Source of the DNA: Venturia oleaginea
Taxonomy: Eukaryota > Ascomycota > Dothideomycetes > Venturiales > Venturiaceae
Direction: 5' to 3'
Assembly (NCBI GenBank): GCA_013176395.1
Contig: JABMLP010000015.1
Span: 1,240,001 to 1,304,000, forward strand
DNA: 64,000 bases
Part shown: positions 1-11,397 of the stretch, piece after piece
Layout: every line of letters begins with the position of its first letter
Numbering within the stretch: the first letter of the stretch is position 1
The notes under the pieces: model-generated
Database searches by the model: none
Seen by the model: the letters and a program-made list of their open reading frames with translations, nothing else
What the model was told of the DNA's origin: nothing
Program-made: the position numbers and the translations under genes

Positions 1-941
1 GGAGCGCATAAGACGAGAAACAAGTAGAAGAGGGTGCTCAAGCCGGAGCTTGAACTACCACCCCGCGATCGAGCCATTGGAAATGTGTGGTTGTGTATGT
101 GTATCCAGGAGAGCGGTGATGAAGCTCTATGGGGAGTACTGGAGAGGATGTAAGGAGAGGAAAAGGGCAGAGGAGGAACCGGCCTTTTCTAGTCGAGTTG
201 AAGTGTGATGTTGAAGAGAAGGAAAAACGTACGGAAGCGTTGGTGATATATATTCTCGAGATGCCAGGTGGAACTTTTTGTTAACACAGTTGCTCAGGCT
301 GAACGCCACTAACGATCCCTGCTGCCGTGAGGACACTTTGCACTTTGCCGCCGAGTCAGGTCTTCTAGAAAGCTCACCCGCACGTGATGACATATTAAAC
401 CCAATAAACTCTCAATAAAACTTCAATATATTCCATTTCGAGAGCATTATAGTACGAACACTAAGTAAGTATATGTGTCATTCTCGACTGAGGCCATGCT
501 GTCGCATTCCTCCCTTCTTCCACGCCCAACACTACTCTGAACATCTGTACTTGGTACCACCTCCTTGCCACAGCTCAGGAGTACCAAAGCTCCCCCGATC
601 CATCATTGCATTTTTCCGGGTGATTGGAATATAACAATGTAGCCACTTGGCGGGTCACTATTTTCTATGACCTTCGTCTACATTCTTGCTATGCCAACCA
701 CACTGTCAATGCTGCTATCGCAACCTCTCATCTTCAAGGAACCTATCCCTGTATGGATTTGGGTTCATCAAACACTCGACACAATGGCCCTTGGGCTTTG
801 AAAAGTTTTAGAATTCAGCAAGGAGATGGAAGTGGGAGCAATGATTTGATGACCAAGACTTGAGTAGAATCAGGATAGAATAGTCAGAGAATTCCATTTC
901 CATCGTCTTGTACGTTTCTTGTGCCAATGACCAGAGCGCTT
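1..941. other. Left edge, no gene recognised
   Basis: Short open frames occur on both strands, but none has a recognisable domain, a signal peptide or convincing splice-linked continuation. The stretch may hold untranslated sequence of a gene outside the window and the 3' region of the cysteine-rich gene that ends at 942. Confidence 0.5.
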
Positions 942-1470
942 TCATGGTGGCGGCGGCTTATTAGGAACGCAGCATCTAACATCATCAGGACCAGGACAGA
1001 GCCCACTATTGCCTGTTTAGTGGACATGTACATAAACACGGTCAGAACGGGACTTACGACACAAAATGGCCACCAACGCAATTCCCTCCCGATCCAACAT
1101 TCCTGCAGCTCCCAACTGCTCCTGTTGATTTGACAGTGCAAGAACGGAACATGCAACATTTTACGTTAGTAGGGTCTGTTGTGGTATGAGCGAGTTGATT
1201 CTTGTTTCACAATATAGAAGTGGCATCAAAACTTACCGTTAGGACAATCGCCAACGGTCTGAAAACCACCTTGGCATGATTTCTCGCAGGTGCCTTTGAT
1301 GCCCTGGCAAGAATCAGGGATGTGAATCTTGTGAGACAGGAAATACTTACATTGTGATCGCATTTGCCCCCAATGGAGCGCCCGTCCAAAGCGAATGGGT
1401 TGGCAAGCGGCTTAGCGTTTGGTAACGCAAGACTGAGCGCTGCGAGCGAGACGATAAGTGAGAAGCGCAT
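942..1470 (-). CDS. Small secreted protein with two 6-cysteine modules
   Basis: Four exons (1351-1470, 1237-1303, 1058-1175, 942-1005) join in frame to 122 residues. The ATG at 1470 is followed by a clear signal peptide (RFSLIVSLAALSLALP). The mature part has 12 cysteines in two tandem modules, each shaped C..C..C..CP(G/N)..V.CC; the second ends in CPGPDDVRCCV before a proline-rich tail. The last acceptor is the second AG after the branch site; using the first would give an immediate stop. From memory, similar cysteine modules precede catalytic domains in some fungal wall- or peptidoglycan-degrading enzymes, but no catalytic domain is present here. Likely extracellular; a candidate apoplastic effector or antimicrobial-type protein. 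Function is not known. Confidence 0.8.
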
Positions 1471-1964
1471 CTTGTTCAATCAGTTTTCCTGTCAGTAGAT
1501 TGGAGACAAAGGGTGAACAAAGCCAATAAGAGTTCGAAGAACGACCCTGTCTCTTTAATACCCAACTTTCTCCCATCACCGTCGTGCAAACTAAAATTAC
1601 AATCCTCGGCGGTCTATTTCTGGATTGCACAAGGCCAAAGACGAGGCATAGAATTAGGCCTCCTGCGCATCAGAATTCCTATGATCCTGTGTTGACGTTG
1701 TACAAATCTCGTATTCACCCTGTGCTACCAATATGCGGGGACCAATGATCGTGGATTCTTCGTTCAAATGTTTGACTGAGGTGTACAAGGCTACCTTCGC
1801 ATGAAGACGAATCTGGGGTGATCTGCAAAGCCGGGCAACGTGCTGGAACTATGGTGCTGGTCCTGACAAATTTAGCATGCGATTTCATCGATGAAGGAAC
1901 GTCGAGGATCATGCAGCAACTTGAAGGCTTCAGACGGCAAAATAAATTCACAAACGCAGGGCAG
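1471..1964. other. Intergenic, upstream of the cysteine-rich gene
   Basis: No supported gene. It should contain the promoter of the minus-strand secreted protein that starts at 1470. Confidence 0.5.
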
Positions 1965-2136
1965 CTATGTTGAACGTAGTTTTCGATTGCGTCGAGGCAC
2001 TTTCCAGAAATTCCCACCCATTGCAGCTCGCGAGTCCAGCTCCATGAGAGCTGCGTCCGCGTTTGGTAGAGCGAGGGCGAGGCCAGCAAAGACCAAGACA
2101 GCAGAGACGGGAATTGTGTGAGAATAGTAGATTTGG
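1965..2136 (-). pseudogene. Possible decayed copy of the neighbouring secreted protein
   Basis: One frame reads a signal-peptide-like stretch (PVSAVLVFAGLALALPNADA) followed by LDSRAAMGG and then a stop at 1965-1967. The ALALPNA...LD.R..GG order matches the N-terminus of the intact gene at 942-1470 (LSLALPNA...LDGRSIGGKC). No ATG precedes the hydrophobic part in this frame, and the cysteine modules cannot be recovered. This looks like a degenerate tandem paralogue, but the match is short and could be chance. Confidence 0.3.
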
Positions 2137-2785
2137 ATTGTCAAATCGACAGATGAGTACTCTAAACGACAGCTGGCGGATTTTCATCCTCCTTATAATC
2201 CATCTCTTTCTCAAGCCATCACCGAGATTCAGCCTACCATTCATTGACACTGGACACATCTGGGTCCAAATGATGTGCTATGGAGGCACAGAGAGTCGTC
2301 TATAGCACCAACATCTTGATTCGTGGCAGGACTCGATGTACAGATCTTCAGTTGTACAGAGCTTCGAATACGCCAGGACGGACTTCATGACCACTCCATA
2401 GGGGCCAACCGAGTATTTGCTGTCTTATAGCAGTAGCTTTTAGCATAGCAGTCCCCCCACTTCCATGCTGTCGCAAAGCTTGTTTTACACAGGCGACCGG
2501 GCTTATCATATCAGTATACATTCGCAGCACTCACTGCCTTCTGGATAGAGCTCACGAGTACTTCTATGACTTTGTCAGCACTTCTATAACAAGAGCTGAA
2601 TTTGAGCGCCAGTTTCGCGCGGCCTACCTCCCTATCTTAGTCTCACGGCAAGCCTACACGCCGACTAAGTATCGACTGTCCAGTTGATTGGCACTGAAGT
2701 AGAAGACTCCTGTTCAACCGACGGCACTCATTTTAGCCTGGAATTTGTGAACAAAGCATGCATGGACCGTTTCAATTGAGTCGAT
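2137..2785. other. Intergenic, nothing recognised
   Basis: Short open frames only; no domain, repeat or RNA gene was seen. Confidence 0.5.
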
Positions 2786-4481
2786 CTATCTACCTCTGAG
2801 CTTCACCACAAAGCCGCCCCTCTCAATGGAGTTGACAAAAATATATCCACTCTTAAATCCAGCATAGCTACTCCAACTACCCACAAACTCCGTGATCCCT
2901 CCCTCTTTCTTCTTATCATCCTCAGGGTATATATCAAAATACCCCACCTCTTGCACGCCCTTTCCAGTGGGATCCTGGGGTATGGAGCTGATGTTCAGTA
3001 TTCTGAGCCCGCTGCCGTAATTGCTCTGGAATGTCAGGCCATTCTGAATGTATTGATTATGGTCGATAGAGCGGACGGGGGACTTGTAATGGCCCGTCAG
3101 GAACGGCTTTTCGAGGGACATGATATTCCAAATGTAGGTAACTGGATGGCCGTCTTTGGCGAGGCCGGAGCGGGCGTATTCATCATATTCGTCGTCCATG
3201 AGGAGGTATTCTTGGTTGTTTGGATCGAGGACCTGTACGAATTGTTAGTTGGGCCTCAACGCTCATCTTTGACTTTAACAGACCCAGCCTTGGTGGCAGT
3301 AGACACTGCCGGCGTATTTGGACCTGGAGATTATGGTAGGCGCTTTCTTATCTGTTACGTCGTAGCTGAATGTGCATTAGTTGACACAATCTGCTCCTTT
3401 GAGCCAGGAACTACATACATGACCATCATATTCTCGTTGTATCCGTAACAGATCTCGCGACCTTGGTATTTAGCGTCTGGCCCTCTGTACATTATGCACC
3501 TGTCACAGCATTAGCTTGCTTGCACACCACCTCTTGCTACCACTCACTGAGCATCGTGAACGTATCCTCCCTCAGAAGCACACCCAGGACTCGTCGGTTT
3601 GCTTGGGTCGGCCATATCAATTGCAATCAACCCACTCTTGCACACATCCGTTCTCGGCATCGCGCCCACGGCATATACGAACCCACTACCCTCATTGACA
3701 ACCACGTTATGCGTCCTTCCGTCAGGCAATCCCTTGAATAGCCCGGTCAAGTCCTTCTCGTTGCTAAAAGTGACCGGATGCTTCTCATCAAGATTGAGCA
3801 GCTTCTTCATGTCAAAGATCTGAATGTTGTGATTCAGTGACTCGGACCCGATAATCATATAGTCCTTGTACCCTCGAATTTCTCTCCATATTCCAGGTGT
3901 CGAGTATTGAGGAAGACGTCCGAGGTACATCATTTTGCCTTTCTTATTTATCTCGATAAAAGCGGCGCCATCAGCTTGCCCAAGAGCGACGAACTCACGA
4001 CCTTCAGGTGATGTCCAGCCCCATGAGGATGAGCCTTCTCCTTGTTTGCTGCCGAGGGACTCGTGGGATCTGAAGTGGTACAAGTCGACCTAGACGGTTG
4101 AATCTTAGCCTCGTCATCCAGGTGCTTTTTGACCAGAGCGCACAAACATTACTGCATCGAAATGTGCTCGTCGCGTCGCCAGGCACGGCGGCTGCATAGC
4201 CATTCTCACACGAAACAAAATCGTCTATCCGCGGGTACATAGACGAGTTGAATCGGCCTGCTTCTCGGAGCTCTGTCCAGAAGCTCTAACCAAGCAATTA
4301 GTTTTTAAAAAGACTGAAGCATATGCCATGGAAAGTGAATTACCATCTTGGTCGACATGATCTGCTCCATGACCGCACCAGACTGATACATCTGAGCCGA
4401 GAATGCTGCATTGTTCCTAGCCAGGGCCGAATCGGGCCAAAAGACCAATGCGCTGAGCGCAATCAGAGAGGAAGACTGCAT
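2786..4481 (-). CDS. Secreted LVIVD-repeat (choice-of-anchor B type) protein
   Basis: Six exons (4344-4481, 4148-4285, 3548-4089, 3419-3499, 3284-3365, 2786-3232) give 475 residues. The ATG at 4481 opens a signal peptide (MQSSSLIALSALVFWP). The body has the beta-strand pattern of LVIVD/choice-of-anchor B proteins, with repeated blade-like motifs such as VDLYHFRSHESLGS, AAFIEINKKGKMMYLGRLP, NIQIFDMKKLL and YVHDAQCIMYRGPD. Such proteins are predicted beta-propeller-like surface or secreted proteins of unknown biochemical role. The second intron uses a GTTTGT donor; choosing the nearer GTAATG would break the frame. The end of the protein (GFVVKLRGR) is at the stop at 2786. Family assignment is from memory of the motif layout. 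Confidence 0.8.
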
Positions 4482-5526
4482 CGTGAAATTGAGGTTGGCC
4501 GACTGCAAAGCCGATTATGGAGCAGTACCAAGACATCCCCAAGGGGAATATGGCAGCGTTAACAGCCAACTTACCTAGCCGAATGCCGGCCATAGACGAC
4601 TGTCTGCGGGTTTAGGAACACTATTTACTGTGGTAGAGTGCAGAAACCCCCATCTTCCTGGGTTTGTAGTTAAACTATATTGGGGTGAGGAGGTAAAGAA
4701 GCGTAAATGTAAGATGTTGAAGAAGGATGAGCTCATTGTTGTTACAAGTTTGAGCGAAACATGGCCATGCCCTAATGTCTATATTGCAAGCATTGCCAAG
4801 AAAAGCTTCGCGTATATCCCCGTCGATATCTAAATCAGTGTTATCCTGAGATGAACGCATCAATCTGACTGCTGTTGTTTGCGACAGTTCTGCCAATTGC
4901 AAGAGAGCGAGTGCCAAACAGACACGCGTAGCAATATCGATATATTAGGAACGACGAAACCCACGTAGCCCCTCAATCGGAAGTAGTGATTTAGACGGGC
5001 CGTGCGGAGGGTTCCCAATCTGATCAATGTTGTTCCAAACTATCAGGGTATCAGGGTCTGCATCACTTGCGGCTCTTATGGGTGCATCCAGGGTTTACTG
5101 GGTGGCAGGTTCCTGGTCCGGGAGATACCCGCTGTAGATGGTTTGCATGACTGATCAGATTTGCACCTTCATAATCATGGACGTCTGCGTTCCTGCGCGA
5201 GTCGCGATCTGACTCGAACAGTTGAAATTGTGCTCCAGTCTCGACCATACGTAAACTCGGTCTTGAGGCTAATTCGATACGAAAAACCTGGTGATGGATT
5301 TTTGGTTGGATGTACAAGAAATGTACATTTGCCAATCCATCGTCATTAATTGGCGATGGACACCTCGCGGACCCAGAAGATACACTTCTGCTTACCGAGG
5401 GTCGAGAAGATATAGTTTTCTTGCAGCCAAAGGTTGCAAAGACCTGGTCAAGCAGGACATCCGTACTTGCGCACATGCGTGATACAGCAGAGCCTTGCAA
5501 TATATATCCAGTATTCTAGCCGTCGC
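4482..5526. other. Intergenic, nothing firm
   Basis: Several open frames of 60-145 codons overlap each other on both strands with no start context, splice links or known motif. No gene is called. Confidence 0.45.
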
Positions 5527-6194
5527 TCATGATATTGGTGAAGCGTAAGAAGTTAAAGGTCCCGGTGACCGTCCTTGCGCTTTGCTCTGCTCTTTCAGAA
5601 CCTTGATGGCAATCTCACGTCGCTGGTCTTTGAGTGTAACGAAGACCTAGGTTGTGAATCAGCTGGGTCCTCGCGTCGACATGCAGGAGTGCCTACCCAA
5701 AACCACATGATCAATTCCAGAAACGCAAATGTAAAGGTAAAGCTGTTCATCAACAGGTCTACGGACCTCGTCTTGTTGTATGCTCCATACTCATTGGCAT
5801 AACCGCCAGCTTTGAAGAGATATATGTAGGCCGTGAATGGAAAGAGGAAGGCCAGCCGGAGAGGAGTGATGGAGCTCCAGTATTCGACTGCAAGAGGTTC
5901 CGTTATTGAGACTGCTGTGAAGTCTGACAGGGCGAGGATTGAAAGGACCACAGCAGCGAAAGCTGTTACTGGGGTAGCTTTGTCGAAGTCTGCAACATGC
6001 GGCTGTGAAAGAATTATTAGGAGAATTTAGACGATGCCAAAGGGGTATAAGCGTACCATTTGCATGCTGTTGCCGAGCACGATAACAGCATTTTGACCCA
6101 CGATCTTGTGAGGTGCCGTCAATAAGAAGTAAGCCAACGTGAGGTGGAACACCACCGAGGCCTTGATGATGGTGAAGGCAGATATCAGTGCCAT
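5527..6194 (-). CDS. ilm1: ILM1-family ER membrane protein
   Basis: Three exons (6002-6057 intron removed: 6057-6194, 5697-6002, 5646-5527) join to 187 residues. The sequence is a fungal ILM1 (increased loss of mitochondrial DNA 1) protein: it starts MALISAFTIIKASVVFHLTL, with a conserved AYFLLTAP and QNAVIVLG, and has about four membrane helices (near residues 8-28, 60-80, 90-110 and 135-155), then a short basic cytosolic tail. In yeast ILM1 is an ER protein whose loss destabilises mitochondrial DNA; its biochemical role is unclear. It lies head to head with the dipeptidase gene, 148 bp apart. Confidence 0.85.
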
Positions 6195-6342
6195 TGTGGT
6201 GTGTATTCCAGAGGGAAATCCTCATATTGATGAGGAGGGACGCGACATGGATTGGCGCGCAGCATTATTACCCGATTAGTCACAGCGATCTATATGTCAA
6301 GTTATCTCACCCGATCCTCCTCTTCACAGCAACAACAATATC
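6195..6342. promoter_or_regulatory. Short bidirectional promoter region
   Basis: Only 148 bp separate the start codons of the divergent ILM1 (minus) and dipeptidase (plus) genes, so both promoters and 5' leaders must share this space. No specific factor site was identified. Confidence 0.6.
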
Positions 6343-7839
6343 ATGGCACCAATTCCGTGTGCTGGTGAAAAGAGCGTGGGAATGGGCGGATTGTCTGTCT
6401 CGGAGAAGTACAAATCGAGGAGACCACGTCGAGCCGTGATACCTCTCATCGTCACCACGCTCTTGGTGTTAGGCTTTTATTTCACAACTCCTGTCCTGTC
6501 GGCATGCTCTCACCGACATGAAAAGCTTACTGTAGAGGAGAGAGCGACCAAGATTCTTTCCAAAAATCCTTTAATTGGTACTTGACTGCGCCTACATTCA
6601 TCGTCCGATCTTTGATGCTTATCAATCACAACAGATGGACATAACGATATTTTGATCATGCTTCGGGCTCGGTACCGCAACAGCCTTTACGACAGTGATT
6701 TTGCCGAGAAATTCGAGAAAGGTGGCTTGGCTGGCCATGTTGACATCCCGCGCATGGAAAAAGGATATTATGGTGGTGCCTTTTGGAGCGCGTTCCTCCC
6801 TTGCCAACAGAACCTCTCCGATTATTCAGATGCGATCTATGCTCCGAGTAAGTATTGCCTCTCTATATAACCATCTGCTCTGACTAATATTTCTCTCGTA
6901 GTTGTAAGGGCAACATTAGAGCAGCTGGACCTCTACAATCGTCTTTCAGCCAACTATCCAAAATATTTCAGCCTACCAAGCGACAGTGCCTCTGCGATCA
7001 AGGCATTTGATTCTGGCAAGCTTATCTCGCCATTGGCCATCGAGGGGCTCCACCAGATTGGCAACTCAATCAGCACACTCCGTCTCTACCATTCACTGGG
7101 TGTACGCTACGCTACTTTGACATGGAATTGTCACAACATCTACGCCGACGCTGCTCTCATCTTTGAAGGAGGAAAGACATTTGCCTCGTCTCCAAAATGG
7201 AACGGTATTAGCGGCGCGGGCGACCTGTTGATCAAAGAAATGAACAGAATTGGTATGCTCGTCGACATCTCGCATGTCAGCAAGAACACAATGCTCGATG
7301 TATTGAGTGGGAACCCCAAAAAGACGAACGGCAGTCTCGCACCACCCATTTTCAGTCACTCATCGGCTTACTCAATCTGTCCACATCCTCGAAATGTTCA
7401 AGATGATGTCCTGCAACTGGTCAAGAAAAGGAACTCATTGGTCATGATCAACTTTGCGCCTGAATTCGTCTCCTGCACAGCTTCCAACTCTTCAAGCGGA
7501 ATTCCAGACTTTTATCCCCAAAACTCGACACTTGCGCAGGTTGTTCGTCACATTACTCACATTGGCGATTTAATCGGCTACGATCACGTCGGCATTGGCA
7601 CTGATTATGATGGCATCGATTCTACCCCCAGAGGATTGGAGGATGTCACCAAATTTCCTGATTTGGTAGCTGCACTCCTCGAGGCCGGTGTTAGTGATAA
7701 TAATGCGGCAAAGGTCGTCGGACGAAACTTATTGAGAGTATGGAAGGATGTTGATGCGGTTTCGGAGAGGATGAAGAAGGAGGGAGTGCTTCCTCTCGAG
7801 GATGAAATTCCCGGCCTCTTCGATCCGGATCATTCTTGA
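6343..7839 (+). CDS. Membrane dipeptidase (peptidase family M19)
   Basis: Three exons (6343-6577, 6635-6847, 6902-7839) encode 461 residues. An N-terminal basic stretch is followed by one membrane helix (VIPLIVTTLLVLGFYFTT, about residues 31-50), so it is a type II membrane protein. The catalytic domain shows the M19 zinc-binding start DGHNDI, the long TLTWNCHN segment, LVDISHVS, PIFSHSSAYS and GIGTDYDG. These are the hallmark positions of renal-type dipeptidases, which hydrolyse dipeptides and, in some members, beta-lactam rings. In the cell it probably acts at the plasma membrane or in the secretory or vacuolar system. It shares a short promoter with ILM1. Confidence 0.92.
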
Positions 7840-7948
7840 TGAAGGGTGACTTCACCCACGGTCTAGAGACGTGAATTTGCTGTACCATGTGGCTTTAATT
7901 GGGTATAATGCTATAAGTTATACATAATCTGATCTTACCTTACCAGCC

Positions 7949-8914
7949 TCAAAGCTTTTTCCAAAACTCATTGATGAAATCAGCAACCTCCAGCACTTTC
8001 TCCCTCACAACGTTGTGCCCAATCCCTGGCACAACATGTACATCCCTAAAGCCTAATTTTCCCAGCTCCTCTTTGCTGCAAATATCATCCTGTTCCCCCA
8101 ACACCACTAGCGACGGGATCCCTGTCTCCACAGCCTTCACAAAAATCTCCTGATTATCCATCACCCCTCCGTCTCTAAAAATTGCAACAACCGAGGCTAC
8201 ATGTCCAGCATGCTCGCGCATCTGCCAGTCCTTGATGGCCGGCGCAACAACTTCACCACGTGCGACTCTGTCTTTCCAATCTGGCGGTACAATAGGATGA
8301 GGTGCCCCTTCGAGGAGATGGATGACCCATTTCCTCGCTTCTATTTCATCGGTTTCCCGTCCTAAAAACGACCTTTCCTCTTCCGTGAAACCACTTGATT
8401 TGATCAGGCCGGCTGGCGCAACGAGTGTAAAGCTCTGGATGCGTGTGGGCCGAGTAGCAACATAGCCAACCGTCAGTGCGCCACCAAAAGAAAAGCCGAC
8501 TAGATGTACAGTAGACCATCTCAGCTCGTCTAACAGGTCATCGATGAGTTGGTGGAATAGACTCGCTTCATGCGGAACAACCGGTGTATCAGTCAATCCA
8601 TGGCCCCAGAGATCGACAAGGACGAAGTGAGAAGCAGGATACGATTCTTTCAATGAGGCTGCAAGTGGCAACATTCCCAAAGCTGGTGTTTGGACACCGT
8701 GGATGAAGAGGACGCGATCTGGCGTTGCTCCGGCACTTAATGGGGAAGAAGGGCGAAGTTGGTAATAAGCTGCTTTTCCGTTCTTTAAGCTCAGATTTTT
8801 GGCTGGTGGGAGGAGTGTCCCGAATTGTTTTGTGAATACTTCTTCGGTTGGTCCTGAGATCGGTGGGTTGGAGATGGACTTGTCGCCAGGACGTGGGAGG
8901 ACAAGTTCGGCCAT
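7949..8914 (-). CDS. Alpha/beta hydrolase
   Basis: A single exon of 321 residues; the ATG at 8914 is the first in frame, because the frame upstream has only non-ATG codons. The fold is clear: oxyanion strand LFIHGVQ (about 68-75), nucleophile elbow GFSFGG with Ser142, acid in LGEQDD (about Asp276/277) and His300 in PGIGHNVV. It resembles soluble esterases and C-C hydrolases of the alpha/beta superfamily. Substrate cannot be told from the sequence. No signal peptide, so probably cytosolic. The gene is tail to tail with the dipeptidase (109 bp apart). Confidence 0.88.
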   Translation of the reverse strand: MAELVLPRPGDKSISNPPISGPTEEVFTKQFGTLLPPAKNLSLKNGKAAYYQLRPSSPLSAGATPDRVLFIHGVQTPALGMLPLAASLKESYPASHFVLVDLWGHGLTDTPVVPHEASLFHQLIDDLLDELRWSTVHLVGFSFGGALTVGYVATRPTRIQSFTLVAPAGLIKSSGFTEEERSFLGRETDEIEARKWVIHLLEGAPHPIVPPDWKDRVARGEVVAPAIKDWQMREHAGHVASVVAIFRDGGVMDNQEIFVKAVETGIPSLVVLGEQDDICSKEELGKLGFRDVHVVPGIGHNVVREKVLEVADFINEFWKKL

Positions 8915-9271
8915 GATTGTGGTTGTTTTGTTGGAGATGAAAATAGGATTTACGCCGTCGAAGGCCAAGATTGTTTGAGAGTTGAGAATTTTACACAATG
9001 GAAGATGTTGTCAGCTGGATGATACACTGAATGCTGACAGGTCAACAAATGCGGGTCTTCAAGTGGTCTCCGTTGAGACTGAGATGGGATGGGACTGAAG
9101 TCTTCAAAAACTGGGCATGGAAGAAGACAAGAAGATTTTTTTTATATCTTGCTCTCTTGATACAACTCACGCCCTGAAAGTTTGAAGCGATGATCAATTC
9201 CGTGCTATGCAATATACATGATGAGACAAGAGTACGGGATCTCAACCTCGTTCTTGAACATGTAGGCTACC

Positions 9272-9679
9272 TCAAAAGGCCGCCCTCGTGACGAGGTATT
9301 CATAGCCATAAGAAGGATCCGTCGCCTTCAAGTTCCGTTTTTTCATTTCTTCCATTTTCGGTAGTGGCAACGTGATGCTTCTCAATCCTTCTCGCCTAAC
9401 GCTGAGACTGTTTCGAAGGCGTTGACATCCAGAGACCATCGATGCCTCGCTAACAGCCTGAGGCTCCTCTCTTCCCAAGCATCTTTTGAACGTGTGTTCA
9501 TCTCTGACTAAAACACCTCCCATCTTGAAAATGAGTAAACCAGCCGGGAATAATTCCCAATGTTGTAGTCGAGCTAACGGCACCCATTTCCGCCCTGGCG
9601 CATGACATCGCAGCAAGTGGAGAGCAGAACTGCCATGACAGCAGAAAATTCTATCTCCCCCACAATCTAGAGATGCCAT
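9272..9679 (-). CDS. Doubtful hypothetical protein
   Basis: An open frame of 135 residues from an ATG at 9679. It has no recognised domain; the C-terminal third is basic. It lies in the 890-bp gap upstream of the MFS transporter and would share its promoter region divergently. It may be a chance open frame. Confidence 0.2.
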   Translation of the reverse strand: MASLDCGGDRIFCCHGSSALHLLRCHAPGRKWVPLARLQHWELFPAGLLIFKMGGVLVRDEHTFKRCLGREEPQAVSEASMVSGCQRLRNSLSVRREGLRSITLPLPKMEEMKKRNLKATDPSYGYEYLVTRAAF

Positions 9680-9806
9680 CTCTGCCGGGGGTGCATCACA
9701 TCTCGCTTTTCCGTCTAACCATGACTTCCAGGTTTGCCTCCTGTATTGCTCTTGCGCTTCCTTCGCCTTCTTCAATATCTTTCTGTCCTGTGTGACCTTC
9801 GCGGTT

Positions 9807-11397
9807 ATGCGAACTATGACCACCAATGCGGAGCTAATTGACAAGGAGACTCCTTCGACACAAAACTTATCTGAGAAAGGCGTGGAGCAAGAGTTGGAAT
9901 CGGAACATGGAGAACATGTGGAACCAGAGCGAGATCCAGTGTCCAATTATGGCTGGATATGCGTCGTCTGCGTGTTCCTCATAAACGGGCATACCTGGGG
10001 TCTGAATAGTAGTGTAAAAGTCCCTTACACAATTCAACATCGCGTGTAGCTAATGGTCGATTTTAGTATGGAGTCTTTTTGGCGCATTACCTATCTTCGA
10101 ATAAATTCCCAGGAGCCACACGCCTCGATTTCGCCTTCGTCGGTGGCCTCTCCATGTCCATGGCCATGCTCATATCCCCAGTAGCTATGATAGCGACCCG
10201 CAAACTTGGTACAAGAACCACGCTCCTCATAGGTGTCTTCTTCGAAACGATATCCCTTATAGGCGCATCGTTTGCGAACGAGATATGGCAACTCTTCCTG
10301 AGCCAGGGAATATGTTTTGGCTGGGGCATGGGTTTCCTGTTCGTAGGCTCTGTAGGCATAATACCTCAGTGGTTCACGGCCAGAAGGAGTCTGGCCAATG
10401 GAATTGGTACCGCTGGATCTGGACTTTTTGGTATGGTTTACTCTCTTGCGACAGAGGCTATGATACAAAGTTTGGGACTCGCTTGGGCATTCCGGATCCT
10501 GGGCATTGTTTCATTCGCCGTGAATTTCACATGCGCTATCATTGTTCGCGATAGAAATAAGCAGGTTGGCGCATCGTTGTTGGCATTCGACTGGCGTCTA
10601 TTCAAGAGACCGGAATTTGTGCTCCTTCTTGGATACGGTGTCTTCAGCATGTTGGGTTATATTGTCCTCCTCTTCTCTCTTCCGAACTATGGGCAAAGTG
10701 TCGGCCTCACCTCAAGACAGGGAGCTCTGATCGGCGCATTGTTGAACCTGGGACAAGGACTTGGACGACCACCGATAGGATATTGCAGTGATTCTGTTGG
10801 TCGCATCAACATTGCTGGAATTGCGACCTTCTTGTCTGGGCTTTTTGCTCTGGTGATCTGGATATTTGCGAAGAGCTACGGCGTAAGTTTCGCTGCATAA
10901 CGTCCAGGTTCGTAAGGCTAATTGGTGGTAGGTTCTGATATTTTATGCTCTGATCGGAGGTACTGTTGCGGGCACGTTCTGGCCAACTGTAGCTCCAGTC
11001 ACTGCGGAAGTTGTCGGTCTGAAGAATCTTCCTGCTGCTTTGTCTATAACATGGGTAGTCATTGTCCTGCCTACGACGTGTAAGTATTTCGTGACCTTTG
11101 TTTCAGTCGAAATTGTTTGACATGATACTAGTCTCGGAACCGATCGCTCTCGAGATTACCCAGCACACCGGCAACTACCTGGGAGCTCAACTATTCACGG
11201 GATTCATGTACATGGCCGCAGCGCTCTGTTTATGGTTCTTGAAAGTATGGAAACTGGGAGAGATTGAGCGTGTTGCGGCCGTGGAGCACAAGTCAACGGA
11301 CCAAGTCGATGCTGCTGATACTTCCTTTGTGGACGTCTCAGATGTGAAGACGAAATCTTCGGTTATGAATCGATTGTTGCGGTGGCAGAAGGTGTGA
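9807..11397 (+). CDS. MFS transporter, monocarboxylate-transporter (MCT) type
   Basis: Four exons (9807-10013, 10067-10882, 10932-11079, 11132-11397) give 478 residues. A hydrophilic N-terminus rich in Glu is followed by about 12 membrane helices. Features typical of fungal MCT-like permeases are GWICVVCVFLINGHTWGLNSS then YGVFLAHY in helix 1, PQWFTARRSLANGI, a central loop VRDRNKQ, GRPPIGYCSDSVGRINI (the MFS A-like motif) and the late PTTFSEPIALE motif. Substrate unknown; homologues move short-chain acids, riboflavin or other small molecules. ATG 9807 and 9816 are both possible starts. Likely plasma membrane. Confidence 0.9.

Noticed and set aside
9680..9946. Upstream half of a 224-codon minus-strand frame
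   Set aside because: It overlaps the first exon of the MFS transporter in antisense; the only ATG outside that exon is at 9679, which is reported as doubtful.
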